From VAZQ01 sp963827585 (GTDB lineage Bacteria; Pseudomonadota; Alphaproteobacteria; Rhizobiales; Xanthobacteraceae): DNA of 64,000 bases. The stretch is from positions 115,923-179,922 of the forward strand of contig CAWHCK010000048.1 in the NCBI GenBank assembly GCA_963827585.1, read 5' to 3'. Each line of letters starts with the position of its first letter. Positions within the stretch are counted from its first letter, which is position 1. Below, in pieces: positions 35,446-44,375 of this stretch. The position numbers and the translations under genes were made by a program. A model generated the notes under the pieces. That model had not been told where the DNA came from, did not search any database, and saw only the letters and a program-made list of their open reading frames with translations.

Positions 35446-36605
35446 AGATCTTCAATTTCCATCTCATGCCCTACCGGCACGCCGATCTCGACGCGATCGG
35501 AAAGAACGGCTCGGCCTGGGTCACGTTCTCCAACCGCCACTACGATCCGAACAAGGGCGCCGAGCTCTATCACGACTATCTCGACCAGATGGAGTTCGCC
35601 GACCGGCTCGGCTTCGACGGCGTGTGCCTCAACGAGCATCACCAGACCGCCTACGGCATGATGCCGATTCCCGGCGTTCTCGCCGGCGCGCTCGCGCGCA
35701 GCGTCAAGCGCGCCAAGCTCGCGGTGCTCGGCCGCGCCCTGCCGCTGCTCAACAATCCGCTGATGGTCGCGGAGGAGTACGCCATCCTCGACAATCTCAC
35801 GCGCGGGCGATTGATCGCCGGATTCGTGCGCGGCATCGGCGCCGAGTATCACGCCATGGGCATCAATCCGGCCTATTCGCAGGAGCGCTTCGCCGAGGCC
35901 CATGAGCTGATCGTGCGGGCGTGGACGGAGCCGGGGCCGTTCCCCTATGTCGGCAAGCACTATCAGTTCAAATACGTCAATCCCTGGCCGCGGCCCTACC
36001 AGACCCCGCATCCGCCGGTCTGGATTCCGTCGCAAGGCTCCGGCTCGACCATCCGCTGGGCGGCGCGCATGCGCTACACCTATTGCCAGACGCTGAGCCC
36101 GATCGCGGCGGTCGCGCGCTTCTTCCAGATGTATCGCGACGAGGCGGAGAAGGCGGGCTACCAGGCCTCGCCCGACCAGCTCGCCTGGTCGAACACGATC
36201 TACATCGCCGAGACCGACGAAAAGGCGGTGCGCGAGGCGCGGCCGCATCTCGAGGCGCTGATGAACTATTTCCTGAAGATGCCGACCGAGATGCTGTTGC
36301 CGCCGGGCTATACCGATGCCGCTTCGATGAAGCGGGTGCGCGCGGCCAAGGTCACGGGCAAGCCGCAGTCGATCGAGGACATCATCAAGGCCGGCGTCGT
36401 GATCGTCGGCAGCCCCAACACCGTGCGCGAGAAGCTCGCCGAGTATCAGGATCTCGCGGGCTTCAACACCTCGCTCACCAAGACCCAGTTCGGCACGCTG
36501 CCGAACGACATGACGCGCGCGAACATGACGGCGGTCGCCGAGGAAGTCCTGCCGCATTTCCGCGATCGCCTTCCCCAGGGCACGCGCCGGGAAGCCGCGG
36601 AGTAA
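35442..36605 (+). CDS. Luciferase-like (LLM) flavin-dependent monooxygenase
   Basis: A 387-aa protein with the LLM fold: LGFDGVCLNEHHQTAYGMMP, LNNPLMVAEEYAILDNLTRG, and PHPPVWIPSQGSGSTIRWAA. It begins within the stop of the hydrolase gene (ATGA), so hydrolase and monooxygenase are made together. Such pairs oxidise and then cleave a substrate, such as a cyclic ketone or an aromatic acid derivative. It uses FMNH2 and oxygen; the reductase must come from elsewhere. It is unlike the LLM protein at 14762 beyond the common fold. Confidence 0.88.
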   Translation: MKIFNFHLMPYRHADLDAIGKNGSAWVTFSNRHYDPNKGAELYHDYLDQMEFADRLGFDGVCLNEHHQTAYGMMPIPGVLAGALARSVKRAKLAVLGRALPLLNNPLMVAEEYAILDNLTRGRLIAGFVRGIGAEYHAMGINPAYSQERFAEAHELIVRAWTEPGPFPYVGKHYQFKYVNPWPRPYQTPHPPVWIPSQGSGSTIRWAARMRYTYCQTLSPIAAVARFFQMYRDEAEKAGYQASPDQLAWSNTIYIAETDEKAVREARPHLEALMNYFLKMPTEMLLPPGYTDAASMKRVRAAKVTGKPQSIEDIIKAGVVIVGSPNTVREKLAEYQDLAGFNTSLTKTQFGTLPNDMTRANMTAVAEEVLPHFRDRLPQGTRREAAE

Positions 36606-36629
36606 TCCATCCTACGAGCTCTCTCCGTT

Positions 36630-36786
36630 GTCATGCCCGCCCTCGGGTCCGCGCTTTGCGCGGCTCGAGGACAGGCTCCAGCGGGCATCCAGTAATCGGC
36701 GCACGGGGGATTGGGGCCGAGGGATGCCCTTCAACCTAACCTCGCGGCCTCTGGAATACTGGGTCCCCGCTTTCGCGGGGACGACA
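36630..36786. repeat. REP-like intergenic repeat, family D (double copy)
   Basis: The left half has GTCATGCCCGC and CGGGCATCCAGTAAT; the right half has GGGTCCCCGC and GCGGGGACGACAG around TTTC. This fills the first fifth of the 813-bp gene-free region between the stops at 36605 and 37419. Confidence 0.7.
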
Positions 36787-36889
36787 GTATCGTGTGCTGC
36801 TCGAGCGGTGGCGACAACGCATGACGGTGCGTCGCCCCGGCTGAAAGACCAACCGGCGCGATGCCGCGCTACCCCTATTCACAATGTCA

Positions 36890-37330
36890 AACAGCCCGGT
36901 GCCGAATGTGCCCGGCACCCACTCTCTCGATTCGTTCGAACCGCAATTCTTTTCGAACCGCAGTTCTCTCTTCCCCGCGGCGCTTGCGGCGCCCCGGGGC
37001 TTGATCCTTCATCTCGTTGCCATCCCCGAGGGGATGGCGGAGCGCCGACAGGCGCGTGTTCCTTGTTGTTGTGCCGCGCTTGTTTAGGGCGCGGCGCGCA
37101 CCTTGCGATCGGTGCGCTCGCCTCTCGGCGCTCCGCCGTGACGGTTTTAGGTCGGGATGCCCCCGCATCCCGTTTCCGGCATTGCTGCCGGAACCGTCGC
37201 GAGAGCCTCGCCGCGGGAGCTCCGTGAGCCCAGGCGGCGGCCTCCAACCTCCCGGACCGCACTTTGCCGGGACGCCACGCCCGCTCCGTCATCAGGATCG
37301 TCTCCGGAGACGCCCCTCATCGAGCGGGAT
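36890..37330 (-). ncRNA. Candidate structured non-coding RNA
   Basis: This is the rest of the 813-bp gene-free stretch between convergent genes. It can fold into consecutive domains with perfect stems. The first pairs GAGCGGG (37322-37328) with CCCGCTC (37280-37286). A three-way junction is closed by 37140-37144 and 37194-37198, with 8-bp hairpins at 37153-37172 and 37174-37193. A second junction is closed by a 13-bp stem (37036-37048 with 37125-37137), holding hairpins at 37073-37095 and 37096-37117. Further hairpins are at 37020-37037 and 36973-36999. A good promoter precedes it on the minus strand, and a 7-bp hairpin (36898-36919) may mark the end. The open frames over it have no family character. 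Confidence 0.4.
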
Positions 37331-37336
37331 GTGCGA

Positions 37337-37365
37337 ATCATACACCAGCTTCGAGCCGTAGTCAA
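37337..37365 (-). promoter_or_regulatory. Sigma-70-type promoter of the candidate ncRNA
   Basis: On the minus strand, TTGACT (37365-37360) and TATGAT (37342-37337) are 17 bp apart, each five of six to consensus. An A/T-rich stretch (37366-37395) lies directly upstream, unusual in this GC-rich window. The predicted start near 37330 lies two bases before the first stem of the structured element. Confidence 0.55.
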
Positions 37366-37418
37366 TAAATATATTCGTATCGAAGTCAAAAAAAGACCGG
37401 GGCACCAGCCCGTGCGGC

Positions 37419-37949
37419 TCACACCGCCTTGAGATGGGCATCGCGTTTCTTGTAGAGGTCGTCGTCGGCGTAGCCCATGGTCTCGGGCTTGCCGCGCCCG
37501 ATCATCACCTGGAAATAGACCGGCGCGAGGCTGTCGTTCTGGTAGCCGTGGATGACGCCGGCGGGGCAGGAGAGGCATTCCCACGGGCCGAGCCGCGTCG
37601 TGAGGCGATTGCCGCTCTCGTCCTCGACGAAGACGTCGAGGAACCCCTGCAGCACGAAGAAGCACTCCTCGACCTCGTGGGTGTGCGCCGCGTTGCCCTG
37701 TCCGGGCTCCACATACATGATCGACAAGGTGAAGTTCTTCGCCGGAATGACGCTTGGGTCGGCGTGCTTGCCGGAGCCGCCCGCGCCGATGAAGCGGTGT
37801 TGCGCGCGCTTGTAGCCCTCGATCTTGGCGTCCTCGAACGCCGCCCAGTCCGGCTTCTTCTCGCGAAAGCGCCCGACATATTTCTGCATGATGTCCTCGA
37901 TCGGAACGTCGATCAGCTCCGGCGGACGCGGATGGCGTGCAACGCTCAT
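37419..37949 (-). CDS. Cupin-domain protein
   Basis: A 176-aa protein with one cupin barrel: AAHTHEVEECFFVLQGFLDV carries the two His and the Glu of motif 1, and GPWECLSCPAGVIHGYQND carries motif 2 with its His. That is a full metal site. ATG 37947-37949 is chosen over a TTG two codons earlier because GAGGAG lies six bases upstream. Small cupins of this kind act as dioxygenases, isomerases or sugar-type epimerases, or have no known substrate. Neighbouring catabolic genes make ring cleavage or decarboxylation possible, but nothing here decides it. Confidence 0.83.
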   Translation of the reverse strand: MSVARHPRPPELIDVPIEDIMQKYVGRFREKKPDWAAFEDAKIEGYKRAQHRFIGAGGSGKHADPSVIPAKNFTLSIMYVEPGQGNAAHTHEVEECFFVLQGFLDVFVEDESGNRLTTRLGPWECLSCPAGVIHGYQNDSLAPVYFQVMIGRGKPETMGYADDDLYKKRDAHLKAV

Positions 37950-38040
37950 GGCCAACTCCTCAAAAAAGGATTGTTGGTGTCGACTTTATGCTTCGGCTGC
38001 GCGGCTCGTCAACGACGCGGGGGTGGCGCTGCTCGGCAGG

Positions 38041-38204
38041 CTCCCGTGTCCCGGACGAGCGACGCTGAGCGTAGCGAGGCGGAGCGAAGATCCGGGACCC
38101 AGGAGCTCAGGGGCACACGCTTGCTATTGTGCTTCGCAAGTCTTGCGCTGGGTCCCGGGTCTCGTTCCACTCGCTTCGCTCGTTTCACTCGCCCGGGACA
38201 CGAG
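38041..38204. repeat. Long palindromic repeat, family G
   Basis: The ends are inverted: CGTGTCCCGG at the left and CCGGGACACG at the right, with inner GATCCGGGACCC and GGGTCCCGGGTC. It fills most of the gap between the cupin start and the CoxL-like stop. It resembles a common Bradyrhizobium-type intergenic element. Confidence 0.75.
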
Positions 38205-38231
38205 AGCGCGCGTGCACCAACGTCACGGCGC

Positions 38232-40529
38232 TCACTCGGCCGCGCGTTGCTTGCCGGCCTGCACCAGTTCCCAGATGTAGGTCGGGGTGAGCGGAAGCTC
38301 GCGCGGCTCGACCCCGAACGTGCTCAAGGCGTTCGCGACCGCGTTGGCCATGATGCCGCCGGCCGCGATGATGCCGCCCTCGCCGGCGCCCTTGGCGCCC
38401 AAGGGATTGATGGGCGAAGGGTGATTTTCCAGCACGACGGCGCGGATGTTGGGGAAGTCGCTGGCGGTGGGGATGAGGTAATCGGCGAGCGAGCCTGTGA
38501 GCAGCTGGCCCTGCTGATCGTAGACCAGATGCTCCATCATGGCGCCGCCCAGCCCCTGCACCGCCGAGCCGATGGCTTGCCCGTGCAAGGTCAGCGGATT
38601 GATCGCGCGGCCGCAATCCTCGACGATCACATAGTCGATGAGCTCGACGTGCCCGAGCTTGGGATCGACCGCCACATGGGCGGCATGGGCGCCGTAGGTA
38701 TAGGTATGCTTCTTGTTGAGGAAGGCGCCCTCGGCCGAAATGCCTTCGTTGGACAGTCCTTTCAGCGCGATGGATGTAGCGCCGGGCCCGACCGCCGTGC
38801 TGCCGTCGACGATCTGCACCTGCGAAGGCTCGCAGCGAAGCCGCTTGGCGGCCTCGGCGCGGATGGCCGCGTGCAGGTTCTTCACCGCATCGAGCATCGC
38901 CGAGCCGCCCATCACCACCGAGCGCGAATGATAGGCGCCGTAGCCGTCGCTCACATACGACGTGGTGCCGTGGAAGACGCCGCGGATGCGATCCATGGGG
39001 ACTTCGAGCGCGTCGGCGGCGATCTGCGCGAAGGCGGTTTCGAGCCCCTGGCCGATGGCGGATGAGCCGACATAGACCGAATAGTCGCCATCCGGCTCCA
39101 GCACGATGCGCGCGCTTTCCTTGGGTCCGGCGGCGCCGCCCTCGATGAAGCAGCCGACGGCAAGGCCGTGATAGCGGCCGTCGATCAGCTTGCCCGCGAG
39201 CTTCGACTTGTCCGCCCACCCGATCTCGTCGAGGCAGCGATCGAGCGTGGCGTGATAGTCGCCGCTGTCGAACTCGTCCTTGCTCTCGAACGGCGTGATG
39301 GTGGCGATCGGGTACGGCATCTCCTGCAGCGAAACGAGATTGCGGCGGCGGAACTCGACGCGGTCGAGCCCGAGATCCTGCGCCACCATGTCGAAGAACC
39401 GCTCGCGGAAGAAGTCGGTCTCGAACCGGCCCGGCCCGCGGTAGGTGCCGACCGGGGTCTTGTTGGTCAGCTCGAGCGCGACGTCGATGTCGATATTGGG
39501 GATGCGGTAGGGACCCGACATGAATTGCGCGACATTGCGCGCGCCCACGGCGCCGTTGGTGCGCATATAAGCGCCCACGTCCACATAGGCGTGGCCGCGC
39601 AGGCCCAGGATCGTTCCGTCGCGCGTGCAGGCGATCTCGACGTCGCATTCCGCCTGGCGCGCGTGATTCATGCACATCAGGTGCTCGCGGCGGTCTTCGG
39701 TCCATTTCACCGGCCGGCCGGTGTGGCGCGCCGCGAACGGGATGAGAAAGTCCTCGGGATAGAACTCGCCGCGCGCGCCGAAGCCGCCGCCGACGTCGTT
39801 CTCCACGATCTCGATCGCGCTTTCGGACAGGCCCATCTGCTTCGCCAGGGTGCGGCGGTTGAAGAACAGGACCTTGGCGCCGCCGCAGATCGTCAGGCGC
39901 CCGCGCGCGGCATCCCATTCCGCCAGCAGCCCGCGCGGCTCCATGGGCAGCGCCATGTGGCGTTGCGTGCGGAAGCTCTCGCGCCGGACGTAGGGCGCGT
40001 CCTTGAACGCTATGGCGGCATCGCCGCGCACGGCATGGAACTTGATCGCGCGATTGGTGCCCTGATCCTCGAACAGCAACGATGCATTCGCGGCCGACGC
40101 CTGGCGGTCGGGAACCGCCTGCAAGGGCTCGATGTCGACCTCGATCAGGCCGAGCGCGTCCTCGGCAATGCCGGCAGTGTCGGCGAGCACCACCGCGATG
40201 GCCTCGCCGACATAGCGCACCTTGGTCTCGGCGATCACGGGCTGCCCGAACGGCTCGAAATCCGGCAACGGCTGCAGCCGCATCGGGACGCGCGGCACGC
40301 GCTCGCCGATGTCCCTGGCCGTGAGCACGCTGTGCACGCCGGGAAGCGCGAGCGCGGCAGAAACGTCGATCGCGCGGACGCGGCCATGGGCGACCGAGCT
40401 GCGCAGGATCGCGGCGTGCAGCATGTCCGCGCGCGCGAGATCGTCGACATATTGCCCGCGCCCGCGCAGAAAGCGCAGATCCTCGCGGCGTTCGATCGGG
40501 CTGCCGATGAACGAGTTGACGGTTCTCAT
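38232..40529 (-). CDS. CoxL-like molybdopterin hydroxylase large subunit (copy 2, with S and M subunits)
   Basis: A 765-aa large subunit with IGSPIERREDLRFLRGRGQY at the start, FGARGEFYPEDFLIPFAARH, TYRGPGRFETDFFRERFF at about residue 363, IGQGLETAFAQIAADALE, and the catalytic-Glu segment GAKGAGEGG at about 713. The active-site loop TYRGPGR lacks the Cys of CO dehydrogenase, so a substrate other than CO is likely. ATG 40527-40529 overlaps the small-subunit stop (ATGA). The order on the minus strand is medium (41239-42096), small (40526-41026), large: a complete hydroxylase operon. It is the closest paralog of the copy at 44537-46836. Confidence 0.92.
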   Translation of the reverse strand: MRTVNSFIGSPIERREDLRFLRGRGQYVDDLARADMLHAAILRSSVAHGRVRAIDVSAALALPGVHSVLTARDIGERVPRVPMRLQPLPDFEPFGQPVIAETKVRYVGEAIAVVLADTAGIAEDALGLIEVDIEPLQAVPDRQASAANASLLFEDQGTNRAIKFHAVRGDAAIAFKDAPYVRRESFRTQRHMALPMEPRGLLAEWDAARGRLTICGGAKVLFFNRRTLAKQMGLSESAIEIVENDVGGGFGARGEFYPEDFLIPFAARHTGRPVKWTEDRREHLMCMNHARQAECDVEIACTRDGTILGLRGHAYVDVGAYMRTNGAVGARNVAQFMSGPYRIPNIDIDVALELTNKTPVGTYRGPGRFETDFFRERFFDMVAQDLGLDRVEFRRRNLVSLQEMPYPIATITPFESKDEFDSGDYHATLDRCLDEIGWADKSKLAGKLIDGRYHGLAVGCFIEGGAAGPKESARIVLEPDGDYSVYVGSSAIGQGLETAFAQIAADALEVPMDRIRGVFHGTTSYVSDGYGAYHSRSVVMGGSAMLDAVKNLHAAIRAEAAKRLRCEPSQVQIVDGSTAVGPGATSIALKGLSNEGISAEGAFLNKKHTYTYGAHAAHVAVDPKLGHVELIDYVIVEDCGRAINPLTLHGQAIGSAVQGLGGAMMEHLVYDQQGQLLTGSLADYLIPTASDFPNIRAVVLENHPSPINPLGAKGAGEGGIIAAGGIMANAVANALSTFGVEPRELPLTPTYIWELVQAGKQRAAE

Positions 40530-41026
40530 CGGCGTTCTCTCGCCCGAACTTTTGCGGGTTCCTGCTGCCGGTAGGCGGCGCGCGCGTCGAGCACGGCCTC
40601 GACGATGGAGATATAGCCGGTGCAGCGGCAGAGATTGCCGGAGAGCACGTCGCGCACCCGCGCCGCGTCGCAATCCGGCTCCTCGCTCAAGAGCGCATGG
40701 GCGGTCGTGATCATGCCCGGCGTGCAGAAGCCGCATTGCAGCGCGTGATGCTTGCGGAAGGATTTCTGCAACGGCGTGAGGTCCGCGTCGTTGGAAAGGC
40801 CCTCGACGGTGACGACTTCAGTGCCCTCGGCCTGCACCGCGAGCATCAGGCAGGAGCGCACCGCGTCGCCGTCGACGATGATGGTGCAGGCACCGCATAC
40901 CCCGTGCTCGCAGCCGACATGGGTCCCGGTCAGCCGCAGGTGGTGACGCAGGCAGTCCGCCAGCGTCAGCCGAGGCTCGACCTCGACCTCGACCTCCTTG
41001 CCGTTGACTTGAAATCGCACTGGCAT
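40526..41026 (-). CDS. CoxS-like 2Fe-2S small subunit
   Basis: A 166-aa iron-sulfur subunit. The N-terminal plant-type ferredoxin cluster has C39, C44, C47 and C59 (GCEHGVCGACTII). The C-terminal helical cluster has C98, C101, C133 and C135 (QCGFCTPGM and LCRCTGY). It passes electrons from the molybdenum centre to the FAD subunit. It overlaps the large-subunit start by four bases. The gap to the medium-subunit gene upstream is 212 bp and holds a family A repeat. Confidence 0.95.
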   Translation of the reverse strand: MPVRFQVNGKEVEVEVEPRLTLADCLRHHLRLTGTHVGCEHGVCGACTIIVDGDAVRSCLMLAVQAEGTEVVTVEGLSNDADLTPLQKSFRKHHALQCGFCTPGMITTAHALLSEEPDCDAARVRDVLSGNLCRCTGYISIVEAVLDARAAYRQQEPAKVRARERR

Positions 41027-41083
41027 GGCAACCGGGAGCTAGTTTGGAGAGAGGAGTTTGTGCGAGCAGCGGACTCGGTCTGC

Positions 41084-41194
41084 TCCCTCCCCCCTTGTGG
41101 GGGAGGGCTGGGGAGGGGGGTCGCAGTTGTTGCGCGAGATGCGTCCGCCAACGCTGACCCCCACCCCCAACCCCTCCCCACAAGGGGGAGGGGA
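41084..41194. repeat. Palindromic repeat, family A, within an operon
   Basis: Arms CTCCCTCCCCCCTTGTGGGG and CCCCTCCCCACAAGGGGG frame a ~70-bp spacer. It sits between the medium and small subunit genes of the hydroxylase, so if transcribed it forms a strong hairpin in the mRNA. Confidence 0.85.
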
Positions 41195-41238
41195 GCCCAC
41201 CGAGTTTGCGGCGCCGTTGTACATCGCGAAGCGACACA

Positions 41239-42096
41239 TTACGCGGCCGCGCCCTTGAGCGCGCGCTCGACCAGGGTTCCGACCAGCGCGCGGCGGTAGG
41301 CGGCGCTGGCATGAATGTCGTCCTGCGGGTCGACCGCGGCCGCGGCGGCCGCCTCGGCTTTCGCGATCGTCGCCGCGTCGATGGCTTGGCCGTTGAGGAC
41401 GTCTTCCACCGCGGCGAGACGCAGCGGACGATCGCCGACGCCGATGACGCCGACATGGGCGTTGCAGGCCTTGCCGCGCGCGTCCTGATCATAGAACAGC
41501 GCTGCCGCCGCGAGAGCAAAGTCGCCGCGCCGGCGGGCAAATTCCTGGAAGCCCCAGCGCCGGCCCGTGGGCCAAGGGGGCAAGCGGATTTCCACGATGA
41601 TCTCGTCGGGCGCCAGCGCGGTGGTGAGCGCGCCCTGGAAGAAGTCGGCCGCCTGGTGGACGCGGGCGCCGGACGTGCCGACCACGGCGATCTCGGCGTC
41701 GCAGGTCATCGCGATCCCCGGCATTTCCGCCGCCGGATCGGCATGCGCGATGCTCCCGCCGACCGTGCCGCGATTGCGGATTTGATAGTGCGCCACGTGG
41801 GCGATCGCGGCCTTGAGCAGCGGATGCGCGGTCTCGAGCCGCTCGTCGTCCTCGATATCGCGCCAGCGCACCATGGCGCCAAGGGTGACGCCCTGCTCGG
41901 AAATCCTGATTCCGCGCAGGTCGGCGAGCTTGCGCAGGTCGACCAGCAGCGTGGGATGCGCAAGGCGGAAGGCGAGCATCGGCATGAGGCTCTGCCCGCC
42001 CGCGATCGCCTTGGCGTCGCCGTCGTGGGAGGCCAGGAGTTGCACCGCTTCGGGAAGGGTCGTAGGGCATGCGTAGTCGAAGGGCGGCAACTTCAT
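41239..42096 (-). CDS. CoxM-like FAD-binding medium subunit
   Basis: A 285-aa FAD subunit. It begins MKLPPFDYACPTTLPEAVQL and has the two FAD motifs AGGQSLMPM (residues 32-40) and TVGGSIAHADPAAE (111-124). The CO-dehydrogenase flavoprotein C-terminal domain follows. ATG 42094-42096 gives the standard N-terminus. It takes electrons from the small subunit to a quinone or oxygen. It is the first gene of the M-S-L operon and divergent from the metallopeptidase gene at 42328; the 231-bp gap holds both promoters. Confidence 0.93.
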   Translation of the reverse strand: MKLPPFDYACPTTLPEAVQLLASHDGDAKAIAGGQSLMPMLAFRLAHPTLLVDLRKLADLRGIRISEQGVTLGAMVRWRDIEDDERLETAHPLLKAAIAHVAHYQIRNRGTVGGSIAHADPAAEMPGIAMTCDAEIAVVGTSGARVHQAADFFQGALTTALAPDEIIVEIRLPPWPTGRRWGFQEFARRRGDFALAAAALFYDQDARGKACNAHVGVIGVGDRPLRLAAVEDVLNGQAIDAATIAKAEAAAAAAVDPQDDIHASAAYRRALVGTLVERALKGAAA

Positions 42097-42327
42097 GACC
42101 CGGACGCATCCTTCGCAGTGCACGCACTGAAAGCGAGGGTGGGGTTGGTACCTATCATCCGATCAAAGGAGCGGTCAACGAGTGGACTGTAGGTCGGGTG
42201 TCGGGGAAGGCCTCCCGAACTCGATCACGCGACCCGCGTTGATGGTATAAGTTCGGCTGTCGCCGATCGTCGCCACCCATTGTCGAACGCATCGAAATGA
42301 TCATGTTTTCGCGGGTTCCGAAGCACC

Positions 42328-43353
42328 ATGCCGCGTAGGTTTGCCTGGGCTTCATTGCCGGACAACGATCTCCTGCGGCTGCGCCTCAAGGACCTCAAGG
42401 TCTCCATCGAAGGCACCTGGCTCGAGGGGTGCCTGGAAGACCTCTATGACGAGCTCGCGCAGCGGGGGCTTCGGATCCGGCCGCATGCCTGGATGTCGAA
42501 CGAGTGGTTCAGCCCCGACGATACGCCCGGCATCGCGATCCCCTTCTATCTGGCGCATCCCCGCCTGATGCGACTCGAGCGCAAGATGATGATCGACGTC
42601 GAAGGCAGCACGGTGCCCGAGTGCATGCGCATTCTTCGCCACGAAGCCGGCCACGTGGTGCAAGCATCCTATCGGTTGCAACGCCGGCGCCGGTGGCAGG
42701 AACTGTTCGGCCCGTCGTCGACCCGCTATCCGCAATACTACCGGCCGAATCCGGCCAGCCGACGCTACGTCTATCACCTTCCGCTCTGGTACGCGCAGAG
42801 CCATCCCGACGAGGACTTCGCCGAGACATTCGCGGTGTGGCTCGCCTCCCGCTCGAACTGGCGCAAGCGCTATGCCGGATGGCCTGCCCTCAAGAAGCTG
42901 GAGTATGTCGACGAGCTGATGGCCGAGATCGCCACCGAGAAGCCGGTCCTCACGCGCCGACTGCGCGTCGATCCGCTCAGCCGGCTCACCCAGACCCTGG
43001 CGGAGCACTACGAGAAGAAGCGCGCCCATTACGCCGTCGACTATCCGAAGATCTACGATCCGGACCTTCGCCGCATCTTCTCCGACGATCCGAAACATCG
43101 CCGCTCGCCTGCGGCTTCCGCGTTTCTGCGGCGCAACCGAGCCAGGATTCGGGAGGCCGTTTCAAGGTGGACGGGCGAGTACGAGCTGACGTTGGACGCC
43201 GTTTTCGATGATATGATCCGGCGCTGCCGCGAGTTGAAGCTCCGCGCGGTCGGTTCCGAGCGACAGTTGAGGTTGGAATTCATTGTCTTGTTGACGGCGA
43301 AGACCGTGCACTCGCTTTACAGCCCGTCGCGGCGGCAGTGGCTCGCGTTATGA
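42328..43353 (+). CDS. Putative zinc metallopeptidase (HEAGH), coupled to ATP-grasp gene
   Basis: A 341-aa cytoplasmic protein. The zinc motif is H105-E106-A-G-H109 in RILRHEAGHVVQASYRLQRR, and the likely third ligand is in HPDEDFAETFAVWLASR (D163 or E166). This is the pattern of a putative zinc-binding peptidase family without established function (Pfam Peptidase_Mx-like, from memory). There is no signal peptide and no membrane segment. Its stop TGA overlaps the ATG of the ATP-grasp gene (ATGA at 43350-43353). The strict coupling of a hydrolase and a ligase suggests that they act on the same amide bond. It is basic and Arg-rich in its C-terminal half. Confidence 0.78.
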   Translation: MPRRFAWASLPDNDLLRLRLKDLKVSIEGTWLEGCLEDLYDELAQRGLRIRPHAWMSNEWFSPDDTPGIAIPFYLAHPRLMRLERKMMIDVEGSTVPECMRILRHEAGHVVQASYRLQRRRRWQELFGPSSTRYPQYYRPNPASRRYVYHLPLWYAQSHPDEDFAETFAVWLASRSNWRKRYAGWPALKKLEYVDELMAEIATEKPVLTRRLRVDPLSRLTQTLAEHYEKKRAHYAVDYPKIYDPDLRRIFSDDPKHRRSPAASAFLRRNRARIREAVSRWTGEYELTLDAVFDDMIRRCRELKLRAVGSERQLRLEFIVLLTAKTVHSLYSPSRRQWLAL

Positions 43354-44375
43354 AGCGCCTGCGCGTCCTGGTGCTGCTGCATCCGGACTTGGTCCCTCCG
43401 GATTCGCTCGATGGGCACAGCGAGCAGGACATACATGAATGGAAGACCGAGTACGATGTCGTGAGTACGCTGCGCGCCGGCGGCCACGAGGTCCGGCCGC
43501 TCGGCGTGGAGAACGAGCTCAAGCCGATCCGCGACGAAATCGAAAGCTGGAAACCGGATGTCGTATTCAATCTGCTCGAGCAGTTCCACGGCGAAGCGGT
43601 CTACGATCAGAACGTCGCCAGCTATCTCGAGCTGCTGCGGGTCCCCTATACCGGCTGCAACCCGCGCGGGCTCATGCTCGCGCGCGGCAAGGATTTGTCG
43701 AAGAAGCTCCTGATCTATCACCGCATCCCGCTGCCGGCTTTCGCCGTGTTCCCACTGCGGCGCAAGGTCCGGCGCCCGCCGCGCCTCGGCCTCCCGCTCA
43801 TCGTCAAGAGCCTGAGCGAGGATGCCTCCTACGGCATCTCGCAGGCGTCGGTGGTGGACAGCGATGAAAAGCTCGCCGAGCGCGTGACCTTCATCCACGA
43901 GCGGATCGGCACCGCGGCCATTGCCGAGCAGTACATCGAAGGTCGCGAGCTCTATGTCGGCGTGCTGGGCAACGACCGGCTTCGCGTCCTTCCGATCTGG
44001 GAGCTCGAGTTCGGCAGCATGCCGTCGGGCGCGCGCACCATCGCCACCGAGAAGGTCAAGCACGATCTCGAATACCAGCAGCGCCACGACATCAATGTCG
44101 GGCCGGCCAAGGACCTCTCGCCCCAACTGGTCGACTCGATCAAGCGCGCCGCCAAGCGCATCTACCGCACCTTGGAGCTCGACGGCTATGCCCGCATCGA
44201 TTTCCGCCTCGCCGCCGACGGCATTCCCTACTACATCGAAGCCAATCCCAATCCCGAGATTGCCAAGATCGAAGAGTTCGCCTCGGCGGCGAAGCACGAC
44301 GGCCTCGAATATCCCGACCTGATCCAGCGCATAGTGGCGCTGGGCATCAGCCGGGCAGGGACGACGGGCTCGTAG
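43350..44375 (+). CDS. ATP-grasp ligase, D-Ala-D-Ala ligase-like
   Basis: A 341-aa enzyme with an ATP-grasp fold. The N-terminal domain is MKRLRVLVLLHPDLVPPDSL and so on. The ATP lysine is in PLIVKSLSEDASYGI (K153), the acidic pair in AEQYIEGRELYVGVLG, and the metal site in RIDFRLAADGIPYYIEANPN (D285, E298, N300). It forms an amide or peptide bond from an acyl phosphate. It is not the cell-wall Ddl type by context and overlaps the metallopeptidase gene. ATG 43350 is preferred over the GTG 43338 frame start because it couples with the upstream stop. Confidence 0.82.
   Translation: MKRLRVLVLLHPDLVPPDSLDGHSEQDIHEWKTEYDVVSTLRAGGHEVRPLGVENELKPIRDEIESWKPDVVFNLLEQFHGEAVYDQNVASYLELLRVPYTGCNPRGLMLARGKDLSKKLLIYHRIPLPAFAVFPLRRKVRRPPRLGLPLIVKSLSEDASYGISQASVVDSDEKLAERVTFIHERIGTAAIAEQYIEGRELYVGVLGNDRLRVLPIWELEFGSMPSGARTIATEKVKHDLEYQQRHDINVGPAKDLSPQLVDSIKRAAKRIYRTLELDGYARIDFRLAADGIPYYIEANPNPEIAKIEEFASAAKHDGLEYPDLIQRIVALGISRAGTTGS

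Noticed and set aside
36879..37292. A 137-codon minus-strand open frame in the gene-free stretch
   Set aside because: It is rich in Arg, Ala, Pro and Gly with no family features, and it overlies perfect stems. I regard it as a by-product of the structured element.
40697..41299. Plus-strand open frames opposite the CoxS and CoxM genes
   Set aside because: They are antisense shadows produced by high-GC codon use; the minus-strand genes carry complete cofactor motifs.
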